NCBI GenBank assembly: GCA_025455535.1
Contig: JALOMM010000180.1
Location: 1-6,227, forward strand
Source: Bacteroidales bacterium
GTDB taxonomy: Bacteria > Bacteroidota > Bacteroidia > Bacteroidales > VadinHA17
Direction: 5' to 3'
Length of the DNA stretch: 6,227 nucleotides
This document shows, in pieces, positions 1 through 5,157 of this stretch. The position numbers were made by a program, and so were the translations under genes. Under the pieces are notes generated by a model, which was given only the letters and a program-made list of their open reading frames with translations, had not been told where the DNA came from and made no database searches. How positions within the stretch are numbered: the first letter of the stretch is position 1; the number at the start of each line of letters is the position of its first letter.

Positions 1-795
1 AACCGTAGACTGTATTGCTCCGGCTGAATAGGGAAGCAGCATGCTGAGAAAATCGGCATTCTGCACTCCATCTTTACCGGGCTGGTATCCTGAAGCACGG
101 TTCTTTATGATCCTGGAGTCATTGCCGTAACATGATCCGGTCATTCCCAGAGGCTTGAAGAAATTCTCCTCAATATACTCCTGGTATGTCTTCCCGGAAA
201 CCTTCTCAATTATGTATCCCAGAAGAAAATAGCCCGAGTTGTTATAATTCCATTTCGTACCGGGGGCAAACTCCATAGGCAGATTCCTGAAAGTGTTGAT
301 AGCCTCCTCCGGCTTCATGTCCTGCCGTACATACTTCTGAAATTCAGGCACATTGGTATAGCTTTTAATACCTGATGTATGGGTAAGCAAATGTTCTATC
401 GTAATGTTGTATCCGTGTGTCGGATAGTCAGGTATGTATTTGGTAATATCATCCTGAAGGGAGAGCTTGCCCTGCTCCATCAGCTGAAGGATGGCCACCG
501 CAGTGAACTGCTTTGTAATTGAGCCGATCCTGAATACCATATCAGGCTGCATCGGCACATTCAGCTCGAGGTCGGCCATGCCGAAGGCTTTCTTGTAGAT
601 TATCTGACCATCCTTTGCAACAAGTGCTGCACAACCGGTCTCTCCCTGCCTGAACTTTTCAGAGAGCATCCTGTCATATTCTGCAGTGAGCTGCTTTGTG
701 TTGATTTTCTGAGCAGCTGCATCAACAGATACAAATGCGGTAATAATGAGCATCAGGCCAATGAATCTGATGCTCAAAGAGGTATTTTCTTTCAT
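1..795 (-). CDS. Secreted serine hydrolase of the class C beta-lactamase family (3' end cut by window)
   Basis: The visible part is 265 codons running off the left edge of the window; the full protein would be longer. Residues 1-28 form a signal peptide (basic start, hydrophobic stretch, Ala-Ala-Ala before Gln29), so the protein is exported. The penicillin-binding/beta-lactamase fold (PF00144) is shown by FRIGSITKQF at 89-98, whose S92-x-x-K95 is the catalytic nucleophile motif, by LLTHTSGI at 136-143, and by Y184-N-N186 in WNYNNSGYFLLG, the Tyr-x-Asn motif. The third motif (KTG/HxG region) would lie beyond the edge. Family members hydrolyse peptides, esters or beta-lactams, and the substrate cannot be told from sequence. 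It is divergent from the flavoprotein gene. The start is the only ATG that gives a complete signal peptide. No good ribosome site or consensus promoter is evident. Family assignment is firm; exact role unknown. Confidence 0.93.
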   Translation of the reverse strand, partial: MKENTSLSIRFIGLMLIITAFVSVDAAAQKINTKQLTAEYDRMLSEKFRQGETGCAALVAKDGQIIYKKAFGMADLELNVPMQPDMVFRIGSITKQFTAVAILQLMEQGKLSLQDDITKYIPDYPTHGYNITIEHLLTHTSGIKSYTNVPEFQKYVRQDMKPEEAINTFRNLPMEFAPGTKWNYNNSGYFLLGYIIEKVSGKTYQEYIEENFFKPLGMTGSCYGNDSRIIKNRASGYQPGKDGVQNADFLSMLLPYSAGAIQSTV

Positions 796-941
796 TTAGC
801 GAAGGTTTATTGGTTTTGAATAAAGACGTGAATTTAGCAACAATGCGGCATAACTGCAGAGAGTGCAATGCAAATATTTGTTAAATAGATATCAGGAGGA
901 AACGGCCAAATTGAGGTTCAGGGTTTCAGATTGCACGATCG

Positions 942-961
942 TCCCGACACTTCGGTCGGGA
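942..961. repeat. Hairpin 1 of the intergenic element
   Basis: A perfect 7-bp inverted repeat, TCCCGAC and GTCGGGA, with a six-base loop ACTTCG. The sequence CTTCGG at the tip can also fold as a stable C(UUCG)G-type tetraloop. There is no poly-T tail. Confidence 0.65.
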
Positions 962-976
962 TCTACGCGGAGTTTA

Positions 977-991
977 CCCCGCACCGCGGGG
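977..991. repeat. Hairpin 2 of the intergenic element
   Basis: A perfect 6-bp inverted repeat, CCCCGC and GCGGGG, with a three-base loop ACC. It contains the palindrome CCGCGG and is followed by CTGCGACAC, not by T residues. Confidence 0.6.
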
Positions 992-1027
992 CTGCGACAC
1001 GATTGCACGATCTCTACCAAAAATTAC

Positions 1028-1035
1028 TACCTTGG
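1028..1035 (+). promoter_or_regulatory. Possible -7 box for the flavoprotein gene
   Basis: TACCTTGG matches the Bacteroidota -7 consensus TAnnTTTG at all but one fixed position. A TTG at 1003-1005 lies 22 bp upstream, slightly more than the usual 19-21 bp, and falls inside the right-hand 12-bp repeat. If used, transcription would begin near 1042, leaving almost no leader before the ATG at 1044. Tentative. Confidence 0.25.
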
Positions 1036-1043
1036 TGCAGCAT

Positions 1044-1604
1044 ATGAATAAAATAGCAATCCTCTCCCCCAGTGTCAGGCGTGGCCGCAACAGCCACAGG
1101 GTGGCACTTTTCTTCAGGAATTACATTGAAGAGAACCGTCTTGCGGAAGCTGATATCATCGACCTCGCTGAATACAATTTTCCCCTCTTTGATGAACGTC
1201 TCCGGATGATGAAGGAACCGTCGCCCGCGATACTCTCGTTTGCAGACCGCATAAGGAGCGCCGACGGCATTATCATCCTTGTTCCCGAATACAACGGAGG
1301 CTATCCCGCCAGCCTCAAGAATGTGATTGACCTGCTGTACGATGAGTGGCGCCGCAAGCCGGTAGCCATCTCCACCGTCTCCGACGGTCCCTTTGGAGGT
1401 TCACAGGTAATCACTTCCATACAGTTTATACTGTGGAAGATGAAGGCCTGGACCGTCCCGGCACAGCACCCTGTTACCTTCGTCACCAAATCGTTCGATG
1501 AACAAGGTGTTCCTGCCGACATCGCTACTGCCGGCAAGCGCGCCGCCGCCTTCATCGGCGAACTGCTATGGTGCATCGAGGCACATGGCAGGATGGAGCA
1601 GTAA
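1044..1604 (+). CDS. NAD(P)H-dependent FMN reductase family flavoprotein
   Basis: A 186-residue cytosolic protein with a flavodoxin-like fold (NADPH-dependent FMN reductase family, PF03358). It opens with the first beta strand MNKIAILSPSVRRGRNS, where the Ser/Arg-rich loop contacts the FMN phosphate. The family signature PEYNGGYPASLKNVIDLLY lies at 81-99, and GPFGG at 115-119 is the second flavin-contacting loop. Relatives use NAD(P)H to reduce FMN, quinones, azo dyes or metal ions; the substrate here is unknown. Length is normal for the family. An in-frame TTG at 1032 and GTG at 1035 precede the start, but ATG 1044 gives the usual N-terminus with no extra residues, and the TTG overlaps a possible -7 box. 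It stands between two repeat-bearing spacers; 149 bp separate it from the redoxin genes, so co-transcription with them is uncertain. Confidence 0.92.
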   Translation: MNKIAILSPSVRRGRNSHRVALFFRNYIEENRLAEADIIDLAEYNFPLFDERLRMMKEPSPAILSFADRIRSADGIIILVPEYNGGYPASLKNVIDLLYDEWRRKPVAISTVSDGPFGGSQVITSIQFILWKMKAWTVPAQHPVTFVTKSFDEQGVPADIATAGKRAAAFIGELLWCIEAHGRMEQ

Positions 1605-1613
1605 GGGAGGAAG

Positions 1614-1641
1614 GATTTGCGATTTGCGATTTGCGATTTGG
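1614..1641. repeat. Heptamer tandem repeat (GATTTGC)
   Basis: Three exact head-to-tail copies of GATTTGC (1614-1620, 1621-1627, 1628-1634) are followed by a fourth with one change, GATTTGG (1635-1641). The array starts ten bases after the flavoprotein stop codon. Seven-base units do not preserve reading frame, consistent with non-coding sequence. Similar heptamer arrays are, from memory, scattered in other Bacteroidota intergenic regions. Confidence 0.75.
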
Positions 1642-1669
1642 CAGGCAGCAGGCGATAGGCAACAGTGTT

Positions 1670-1693
1670 GACTGCAAGACTGCACGACTGCAG
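1670..1693. repeat. Octamer tandem repeat (GACTGCAN)
   Basis: Three consecutive units, GACTGCAA (1670-1677), GACTGCAC (1678-1685) and GACTGCAG (1686-1693), differ only in the last base. The middle unit differs by one base from GATTGCAC, which begins each 12-bp direct repeat at 929 and 1001, so the arrays on both sides of the flavoprotein gene appear related. Confidence 0.65.
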
Positions 1694-1753
1694 GACCCTC
1701 ATCCCTGCCTCCCCTGAACATTTCCCCCCCTGCTGTTGTTCTTTAAGTCAGCT

Positions 1754-2248
1754 ATGAAGACCACAACCAAAACAGTGCTGGCATTGCTTGTGACAGCCAT
1801 CCTGTCTGCATCGGGCATGCGGGCGCAGGAGATAGAACGTATAGGGATACCTGAGCTGGAAAAGATACTTTCAGCCTCAGACGACAGGCTTTATGTCGTC
1901 AACTTCTGGGCCACATGGTGCGCGCCGTGCGTAAAGGAGCTGCCGCACTTTGAGAAGATTTCGGCAGAGTATGAGCCTGAAAAGGTAAAATTCATCCTCA
2001 TCAGCCTCGATTTCCCGAGCCAGATAGATAAACAGCTCATCCCCTTCCTTAAGAAGAACAAAATTACACTGCCTGTCAGCGTCATGACCAACCTCGATTA
2101 CAATGAATGGATCGACAAGGTAGACAGTTCATGGCAGGGCAATATACCGGCAACACTCCTTTTCAACAATGCAGCCGGACGCAGACTCTTCATCCCTGAT
2201 GAGGTGGAGGAGACTGAACTGAGAAAAGCGATTACTGAACTTTTATAA
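1754..2248 (+). CDS. Exported TlpA/ResA-like thioredoxin-fold protein
   Basis: A 164-residue protein with a signal peptide (hydrophobic 8-20, probable cleavage after Ala24 before Gln25), so it acts in the periplasm. The mature part is one thioredoxin-like domain. VVNFWATWCAPCVKELPHF at 48-66 carries the redox pair C56-A-P-C59, and I131-P132 in NIPATLLF supplies the conserved cis-proline facing the active site. Proteins of this type reduce disulfides, for example in cytochrome c maturation or repair of oxidised periplasmic proteins; the partner is not known. An in-frame TTG at 1736 would add six residues, but ATG 1754 gives a regular signal peptide start. It is followed after 27 bp by a second thioredoxin-fold gene and the two probably form an operon. 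No clear Shine-Dalgarno site or consensus promoter precedes it; a run of seven C (1724-1730) lies 23 bp upstream. Confidence 0.92.
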   Translation: MKTTTKTVLALLVTAILSASGMRAQEIERIGIPELEKILSASDDRLYVVNFWATWCAPCVKELPHFEKISAEYEPEKVKFILISLDFPSQIDKQLIPFLKKNKITLPVSVMTNLDYNEWIDKVDSSWQGNIPATLLFNNAAGRRLFIPDEVEETELRKAITELL

Positions 2249-2275
2249 TTATTAACCCACTAAATACTTGAAAGA

Positions 2276-2884
2276 ATGAAAAAGTTTCTGTTTCTGATAG
2301 TTTCCGGTCTGATGATGACCATGATTGCTGGCGCACAGTCGCAGTACAAGGCAGGCGATGTTGCAGCCGACTTCAAACTCAAGAACGTGAAGGGCGAGAC
2401 AATTTCGCTGTCACAGTTCAATGATGCCAAAGGATTCATTGTCACCTTCTGGTGCAATACCTGTCCCGTGGTAAAAAAATACGATCAGCGTCTGCAGGAC
2501 ATCAATGCCGAGTTTGCCTCCAAAGGTTATCCCGTCATTGCCATCAATCCGAATGACAAAACTGTTGCCCCTGGTGATTCATTTGAGGAGATGCAGAAGG
2601 TAGCGAAGAACAAGAATTACAGGTTCGAATATCTTTATGATGAGACACAGGAGACAGCCCGTGCATACGGCGCCACAAACACTCCGCACGTATATCTCCT
2701 CTCGAAGAAGGATGGCAAGCTGATAGTTGAGTATGTCGGAGCCATTGATAACAATGCAGACGATGCAACTGCTGCCGACAAGAAATATCTCGCCGATGCT
2801 GTCAACAGCCTTCTAAAGGGTGAATCGCCTGAAGTGAAAGGTACGAAAGCCATAGGCTGCACCATCAAGTGGAAGAAGAGCTGA
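2276..2884 (+). CDS. Exported redoxin-like protein with CNTCP active site
   Basis: A 202-residue protein with a signal peptide (KK start, hydrophobic 4-18, probable cleavage after Ala20 before Gln21). The mature domain has an AhpC/TSA-redoxin arrangement: KAGDVAADFKLKNVKG at 25-40 is the peroxiredoxin-like first strand and hairpin, FIVTFWCNTCPVVKKY at 54-69 carries C60-N-T-C63-P64, and TNTPHVYLL at 134-142 holds the cis-proline P137. A further Cys, C195, lies in the tail GCTIKWK at 194-200. The CxTCP arrangement differs from classical TlpA proteins (WCxPC) and groups this with a bacterial thioredoxin-family branch of about 200 residues whose targets are poorly known. It could reduce protein disulfides or act on peroxides; neither is proven. 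It lies 27 bp after the TlpA-like gene in the same direction, so the two are probably co-transcribed. It ends 68 bp from the convergent small-protein gene. Confidence 0.9.
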   Translation: MKKFLFLIVSGLMMTMIAGAQSQYKAGDVAADFKLKNVKGETISLSQFNDAKGFIVTFWCNTCPVVKKYDQRLQDINAEFASKGYPVIAINPNDKTVAPGDSFEEMQKVAKNKNYRFEYLYDETQETARAYGATNTPHVYLLSKKDGKLIVEYVGAIDNNADDATAADKKYLADAVNSLLKGESPEVKGTKAIGCTIKWKKS

Positions 2885-2952
2885 GCGAAGTAAAAAGGAG
2901 AATGGAGAAAGGGGAAAGGACGGAATTATAACCCGGACTTCGCCCCCTGGCT
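2885..2952. other. Short convergent spacer with a purine tract
   Basis: The 68 bp between two convergent stop codons contain a stretch at 2892-2922 that is purine apart from one T and one C. GCGAAG at 2885-2890 and CTTCGC at 2938-2943 form a 6-bp inverted repeat with a 47-base spacer, too far apart for a classical terminator. I find no clear intrinsic terminator for either gene. Confidence 0.4.
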
Positions 2953-3183
2953 CTATCGAGCAGTCGCTCCCCCGGCTCCCTGCTCCTCGCTTGCTGCTAC
3001 AGGTTCCTCGGGCCTCTCTGCGGTGATGTTACCGAACTTGTCGACATAGGCGATCATGTTCTCTAGTCCTCCGCCCGCAGAGTTGTCTTTGCGGTACTGC
3101 TTTTTCTGCTCCTTTTCTTTCCTCTTCTTGAGACGCTTCTCCGTCTTCTGCTTCTTGATGTAACTGTTGTTCTGACCTGCCAT
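2953..3183 (-). CDS. Small basic protein resembling the N-terminal extension of Bacteroidota cold-shock proteins
   Basis: A 76-residue cytosolic protein. Residues 10-32 are strongly basic, with 14 Lys/Arg in 23, probably one helix able to bind nucleic acid. Then comes GGGLENMIAYVDKFGNIT at 37-54 and a short acidic, Ala/Gly-rich tail. From memory, many Bacteroidota cold-shock proteins of about 150 residues begin with the same pattern (Lys/Arg helix, GGGLE-M-AYVDE-GNI, Pro-rich linker) before their cold-shock domain. Here the stop codon comes right after the linker, and the 69 bp downstream encode no such domain in any frame. It starts 14 bp after the helicase stop and is almost certainly translated from the same mRNA. 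Function unknown; an RNA-binding helper of the helicase is an inference. Codon pattern and position support a real gene. Confidence 0.8.
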   Translation of the reverse strand: MAGQNNSYIKKQKTEKRLKKRKEKEQKKQYRKDNSAGGGLENMIAYVDKFGNITAERPEEPVAASEEQGAGGATAR

Positions 3184-3197
3184 ATATTGTTCCGGTA

Positions 3198-4373
3198 TTA
3201 GTTGATAAAAGTGAGGGCTTTGCCGCTGGCGCCTGCCCTGCCGGTTCTGCCTATGCGATGAATATAGCTCTCCATATCCTTCGGCGCCTGGAAGTTGATG
3301 ACATGCGAGACATGTGATATGTCGAGCCCCCTGGCTGCCACATCAGTAGCTACCAGTACCTGTATCTTGCGGTTCCTGAATGACTCCAGGGCTTTGATCC
3401 TGTAGTTCTGCGACTTGTCACCGTGAATCTCGTCCACGCTGATGCCTCCCCTCTTCAGATCCCTGCAGATGCGGCTCACACCGCGCTTCGTGTCGGCAAA
3501 GACAAGCACCTTCTCAAATGACTTGTCACGTACCATATTCAGGAGAATGTCAATCTTCTTCTCCCCTTCCTTAACCGTTATGATGTCCTGCTCAATATTA
3601 TCAGCCACGATGTTCTCATTCCTGACCCTTACCTCATACGGGTCATCCATCAGGCTGCTTATCATTTTTCTCTGGCTCTTGTCTTCGGTGGCAGAGAATA
3701 ATATTGTCTGGCTGCGATAGCTCATGCCATCGACAAGCCTCTCTATCTCGGCTGCAAAACCCATATCGAGCAGCCTGTCAAACTCGTCAAGCACCAGTAT
3801 GGTAAACATATTAAGATCCAGCGCCCTCTGACGCACCATGTCGGCTATGCGACCCGGGGTACCTATTATTATATGACCCGGCCGCCTAAGACTCTGGATG
3901 TCACGCCATACACTCGTCCCGCCGATAAGGCATGTGCTGAATATCTTCAGCCCGTGCGCAATGCTGCGGAACTCACTGTCTATCTGCAGAGCCAGCTCAC
4001 GCGTTGGCGAGACAACAAGCACACGGCTGCGTGAGTCTTTCCTCAGCAGGTTGTGTACCAGCGGAATGAGAAATGCACCTGTCTTGCCTGTGCCCGTTTG
4101 GGCCAGACCCATAAGATTGCGGCCGTTGAGGATAGCCTCGATGGTCTTGTCCTGTATCTCGGTGGGATTCTCGGCACGGTCAACCGGAAGCTCATCTATC
4201 TGCCTTTCTGACTTGTAGATCACTGGTTGCTGAGGCATTGCCCTGCTGACAAAACTGTCCGGATCAAGACTGCCGTCCCTGTTCTTCTTCCTGTTGGTTG
4301 TTCTGCTTCTTTCCGTGTTCCTTTGATTTGTTTTCTTGTTTCCCCTTGAACGGGTTCCTTTGTAATATTCCAT
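3198..4373 (-). CDS. DEAD-box family ATP-dependent RNA helicase (RhlE-like, DEFD motif)
   Basis: A 391-residue two-domain RNA helicase that uses ATP to unwind or remodel RNA. Residues 1-45 are a basic, disordered tail. Motifs in order: Q-motif-like NPTEIQ with Q74, motif I AQTGTGKT 91-98, Ia PTREL 123-127, Ib TPGR 172-175, motif II D196-E-F-D199, motif III SAT 227-229, motif IV VLVFADTK 289-296, motif V ATDVAARGLD 342-351, motif VI HRIGRTGRAG 372-381. All ATP and RNA contacts expected are present, so it should be active. Oddities: Phe replaces Ala in motif II, the region before Q74 is short and lacks the usual Gly-aromatic pair, and the protein ends ten residues after motif VI. An upstream ATG at 4409 would add twelve residues; ATG 4373 is preferred because MEYYKG is a typical start in related proteins. 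It shares an mRNA with the small basic protein and is expressed from a promoter at 4555-4586. Confidence 0.95.
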   Translation of the reverse strand: MEYYKGTRSRGNKKTNQRNTERSRTTNRKKNRDGSLDPDSFVSRAMPQQPVIYKSERQIDELPVDRAENPTEIQDKTIEAILNGRNLMGLAQTGTGKTGAFLIPLVHNLLRKDSRSRVLVVSPTRELALQIDSEFRSIAHGLKIFSTCLIGGTSVWRDIQSLRRPGHIIIGTPGRIADMVRQRALDLNMFTILVLDEFDRLLDMGFAAEIERLVDGMSYRSQTILFSATEDKSQRKMISSLMDDPYEVRVRNENIVADNIEQDIITVKEGEKKIDILLNMVRDKSFEKVLVFADTKRGVSRICRDLKRGGISVDEIHGDKSQNYRIKALESFRNRKIQVLVATDVAARGLDISHVSHVINFQAPKDMESYIHRIGRTGRAGASGKALTFIN

Positions 4374-4548
4374 TATTATATAATTGGTTAATGCCGCTGA
4401 AAAAATCATTAACCATATATCTGTTCAAAGTGGCTATGTTCCTTTGGCGAAAAATTGTTCAGCGTAAACTAGTGATTGTAGAAAGAACCTCCTGGAGACT
4501 GACTCTGAGAGAGATATGCTGACTATACAGATCTAACTTATGCTTAAA
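4374..4548 (-). other. Predicted long 5' leader of the helicase mRNA
   Basis: If transcription starts about seven bases after the -7 box, the leader is about 175 nt to ATG 4373 (about 139 nt to ATG 4409), long for Bacteroidota. It contains a perfect Shine-Dalgarno-like AGGAGG on the minus strand (4488-4493) with no start codon at a suitable distance after it. The last 40 bases before the ATG are AT-rich with no Shine-Dalgarno site. I recognise no known riboswitch. Temperature- or protein-dependent control is possible but unproven. Confidence 0.4.
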
Positions 4549-4554
4549 TCGCTG

Positions 4555-4586
4555 CAAAGGTAATCATAATTTTCACTAATCACAAA
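4555..4586 (-). promoter_or_regulatory. Bacteroidota-type promoter of the helicase operon
   Basis: Read on the minus strand, TTTG (4583-4586) is followed after exactly 20 bp by TACCTTTG (4555-4562). This matches the Bacteroidota primary sigma consensus (TTTG at -33, TAnnTTTG at -7, spacing 19-21 bp) at every fixed base. It faces the helicase and small-protein genes, and transcription would start near 4548. It is the clearest regulatory signal in the window. Confidence 0.8.
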
Positions 4587-4666
4587 TCCTGTTGATTCTG
4601 ACTGCATTAGATTGTACGGCGAACAAGTTAATCAGAAGTATGTTTATGATCTGTAATCATTTTTTT

Positions 4667-5134
4667 ATGGCGTTCTACCAGTTAAATAAAAGACAATTCA
4701 TCCCTGTGGCTCCTGAAAAGGTTTGGGACTTCATCTCATCACCTGCAAACCTCAAAAAGATAACACCTCCATATATGGGATTTGACATCCTTTCGCCCGC
4801 CCTTCCTGAAAAGATGTATGAAGGAATGATCATCAGATACAGGGTCTCTCCTTTTTCCGGTTTCAGTACCACGTGGGTCACCGAGATTACCCATGTGGAG
4901 GAGATGAAGTACTTTGTTGACGAGCAGAGGATTGGACCGTATGCCATGTGGCACCATCAGCATCTCCTGGAACCGGCTGACGGAGGGGTACTCATGACCG
5001 ACATTGTATCATATAGCCCTCCTCTTGGCTTCCTGGGCGCCGTCGCCAACTCACTCCTCATCCGCAGGAAGCTGAATGAGATATTTGAATACAGGGAGAC
5101 AGCACTAGCTTCCTGGGCTGTCAGGAACGGATAA
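4667..5134 (+). CDS. SRPBCC-fold (START/polyketide cyclase-like) protein
   Basis: A 155-residue protein without signal peptide or membrane segment, made of one SRPBCC (helix-grip) domain that normally encloses a hydrophobic ligand. FIPVAPEKVWDFISSPANLKKITPP at 11-35 is the first strand and helix pair typical of the fold. FVDEQRIGPYAMWHHQHLLEP at 83-103 is a conserved block with a His cluster (H96, H97, H99), and DIVSYSPPLGFLGA at 112-125 leads to the long C-terminal helix (about 127-149). The ligand and pathway are unknown. An in-frame TTG at 4592 would add 25 residues unlike the family; ATG 4667 begins the standard MAFYQL start. No convincing promoter or Shine-Dalgarno site was found in the 257 bp shared with the divergent helicase. 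The gene is convergent with the desaturase, 23 bp apart, and a lipid-related role is only a neighbourhood guess. Confidence 0.88.
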   Translation: MAFYQLNKRQFIPVAPEKVWDFISSPANLKKITPPYMGFDILSPALPEKMYEGMIIRYRVSPFSGFSTTWVTEITHVEEMKYFVDEQRIGPYAMWHHQHLLEPADGGVLMTDIVSYSPPLGFLGAVANSLLIRRKLNEIFEYRETALASWAVRNG

Positions 5135-5157
5135 AACCGATCGATGGGTACTGATAA

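Larger units (their letters stand above)
929..1012. repeat. Palindromic intergenic element: two GC-rich hairpins between 12-bp direct repeats
   Basis: GATTGCACGATC occurs exactly at 929-940 and again at 1001-1012. The 60 bp between them hold two inverted repeats: TCCCGAC/GTCGGGA (942-948 with 955-961, loop ACTTCG) and CCCCGC/GCGGGG (977-982 with 986-991, loop ACC). The core is far richer in GC than the AT-rich flanks. No T-run follows either hairpin, so a classical intrinsic terminator is not supported. The organisation resembles a REP-like or small non-autonomous dispersed repeat. I infer that it recurs elsewhere in the genome, which cannot be seen from one copy. It sits in the 248-bp spacer between two divergent genes. 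Confidence 0.6.

Noticed and set aside
894..899. AGGAGG resembling a strong ribosome site on the plus strand
   Set aside because: The only start codon near it (TTG 911) opens the spurious frame through the repeat element; Bacteroidota rarely depend on such sites.
942..991. Intrinsic terminator reading of the two GC-rich hairpins
   Set aside because: No T-run follows either stem on either strand, and the genes on both sides diverge, so no transcript needs to end here.
863..1051. 62-codon open frame on the plus strand
   Set aside because: It runs through the two hairpins and the 12-bp repeats, has no domain or plausible composition, and overlaps the start of the flavoprotein gene. It is a by-product of repeat sequence.
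1301..1702. 133-codon open frame on the minus strand
   Set aside because: It lies antisense to the well-supported flavoprotein gene and continues through the heptamer and octamer arrays; no family resemblance.
1724..1730. Run of seven C as a phase-variation tract
   Set aside because: It is short, non-coding, and not placed between recognisable promoter boxes; nothing else supports switching.
3442..4218. Two plus-strand open frames opposite the helicase
   Set aside because: They are antisense shadows of a gene with all helicase motifs in order.
4608..4614. TAGATTG as a -7 box for the SRPBCC gene
   Set aside because: It is one base short of the consensus and the nearest upstream TTG is only 13 bp away.
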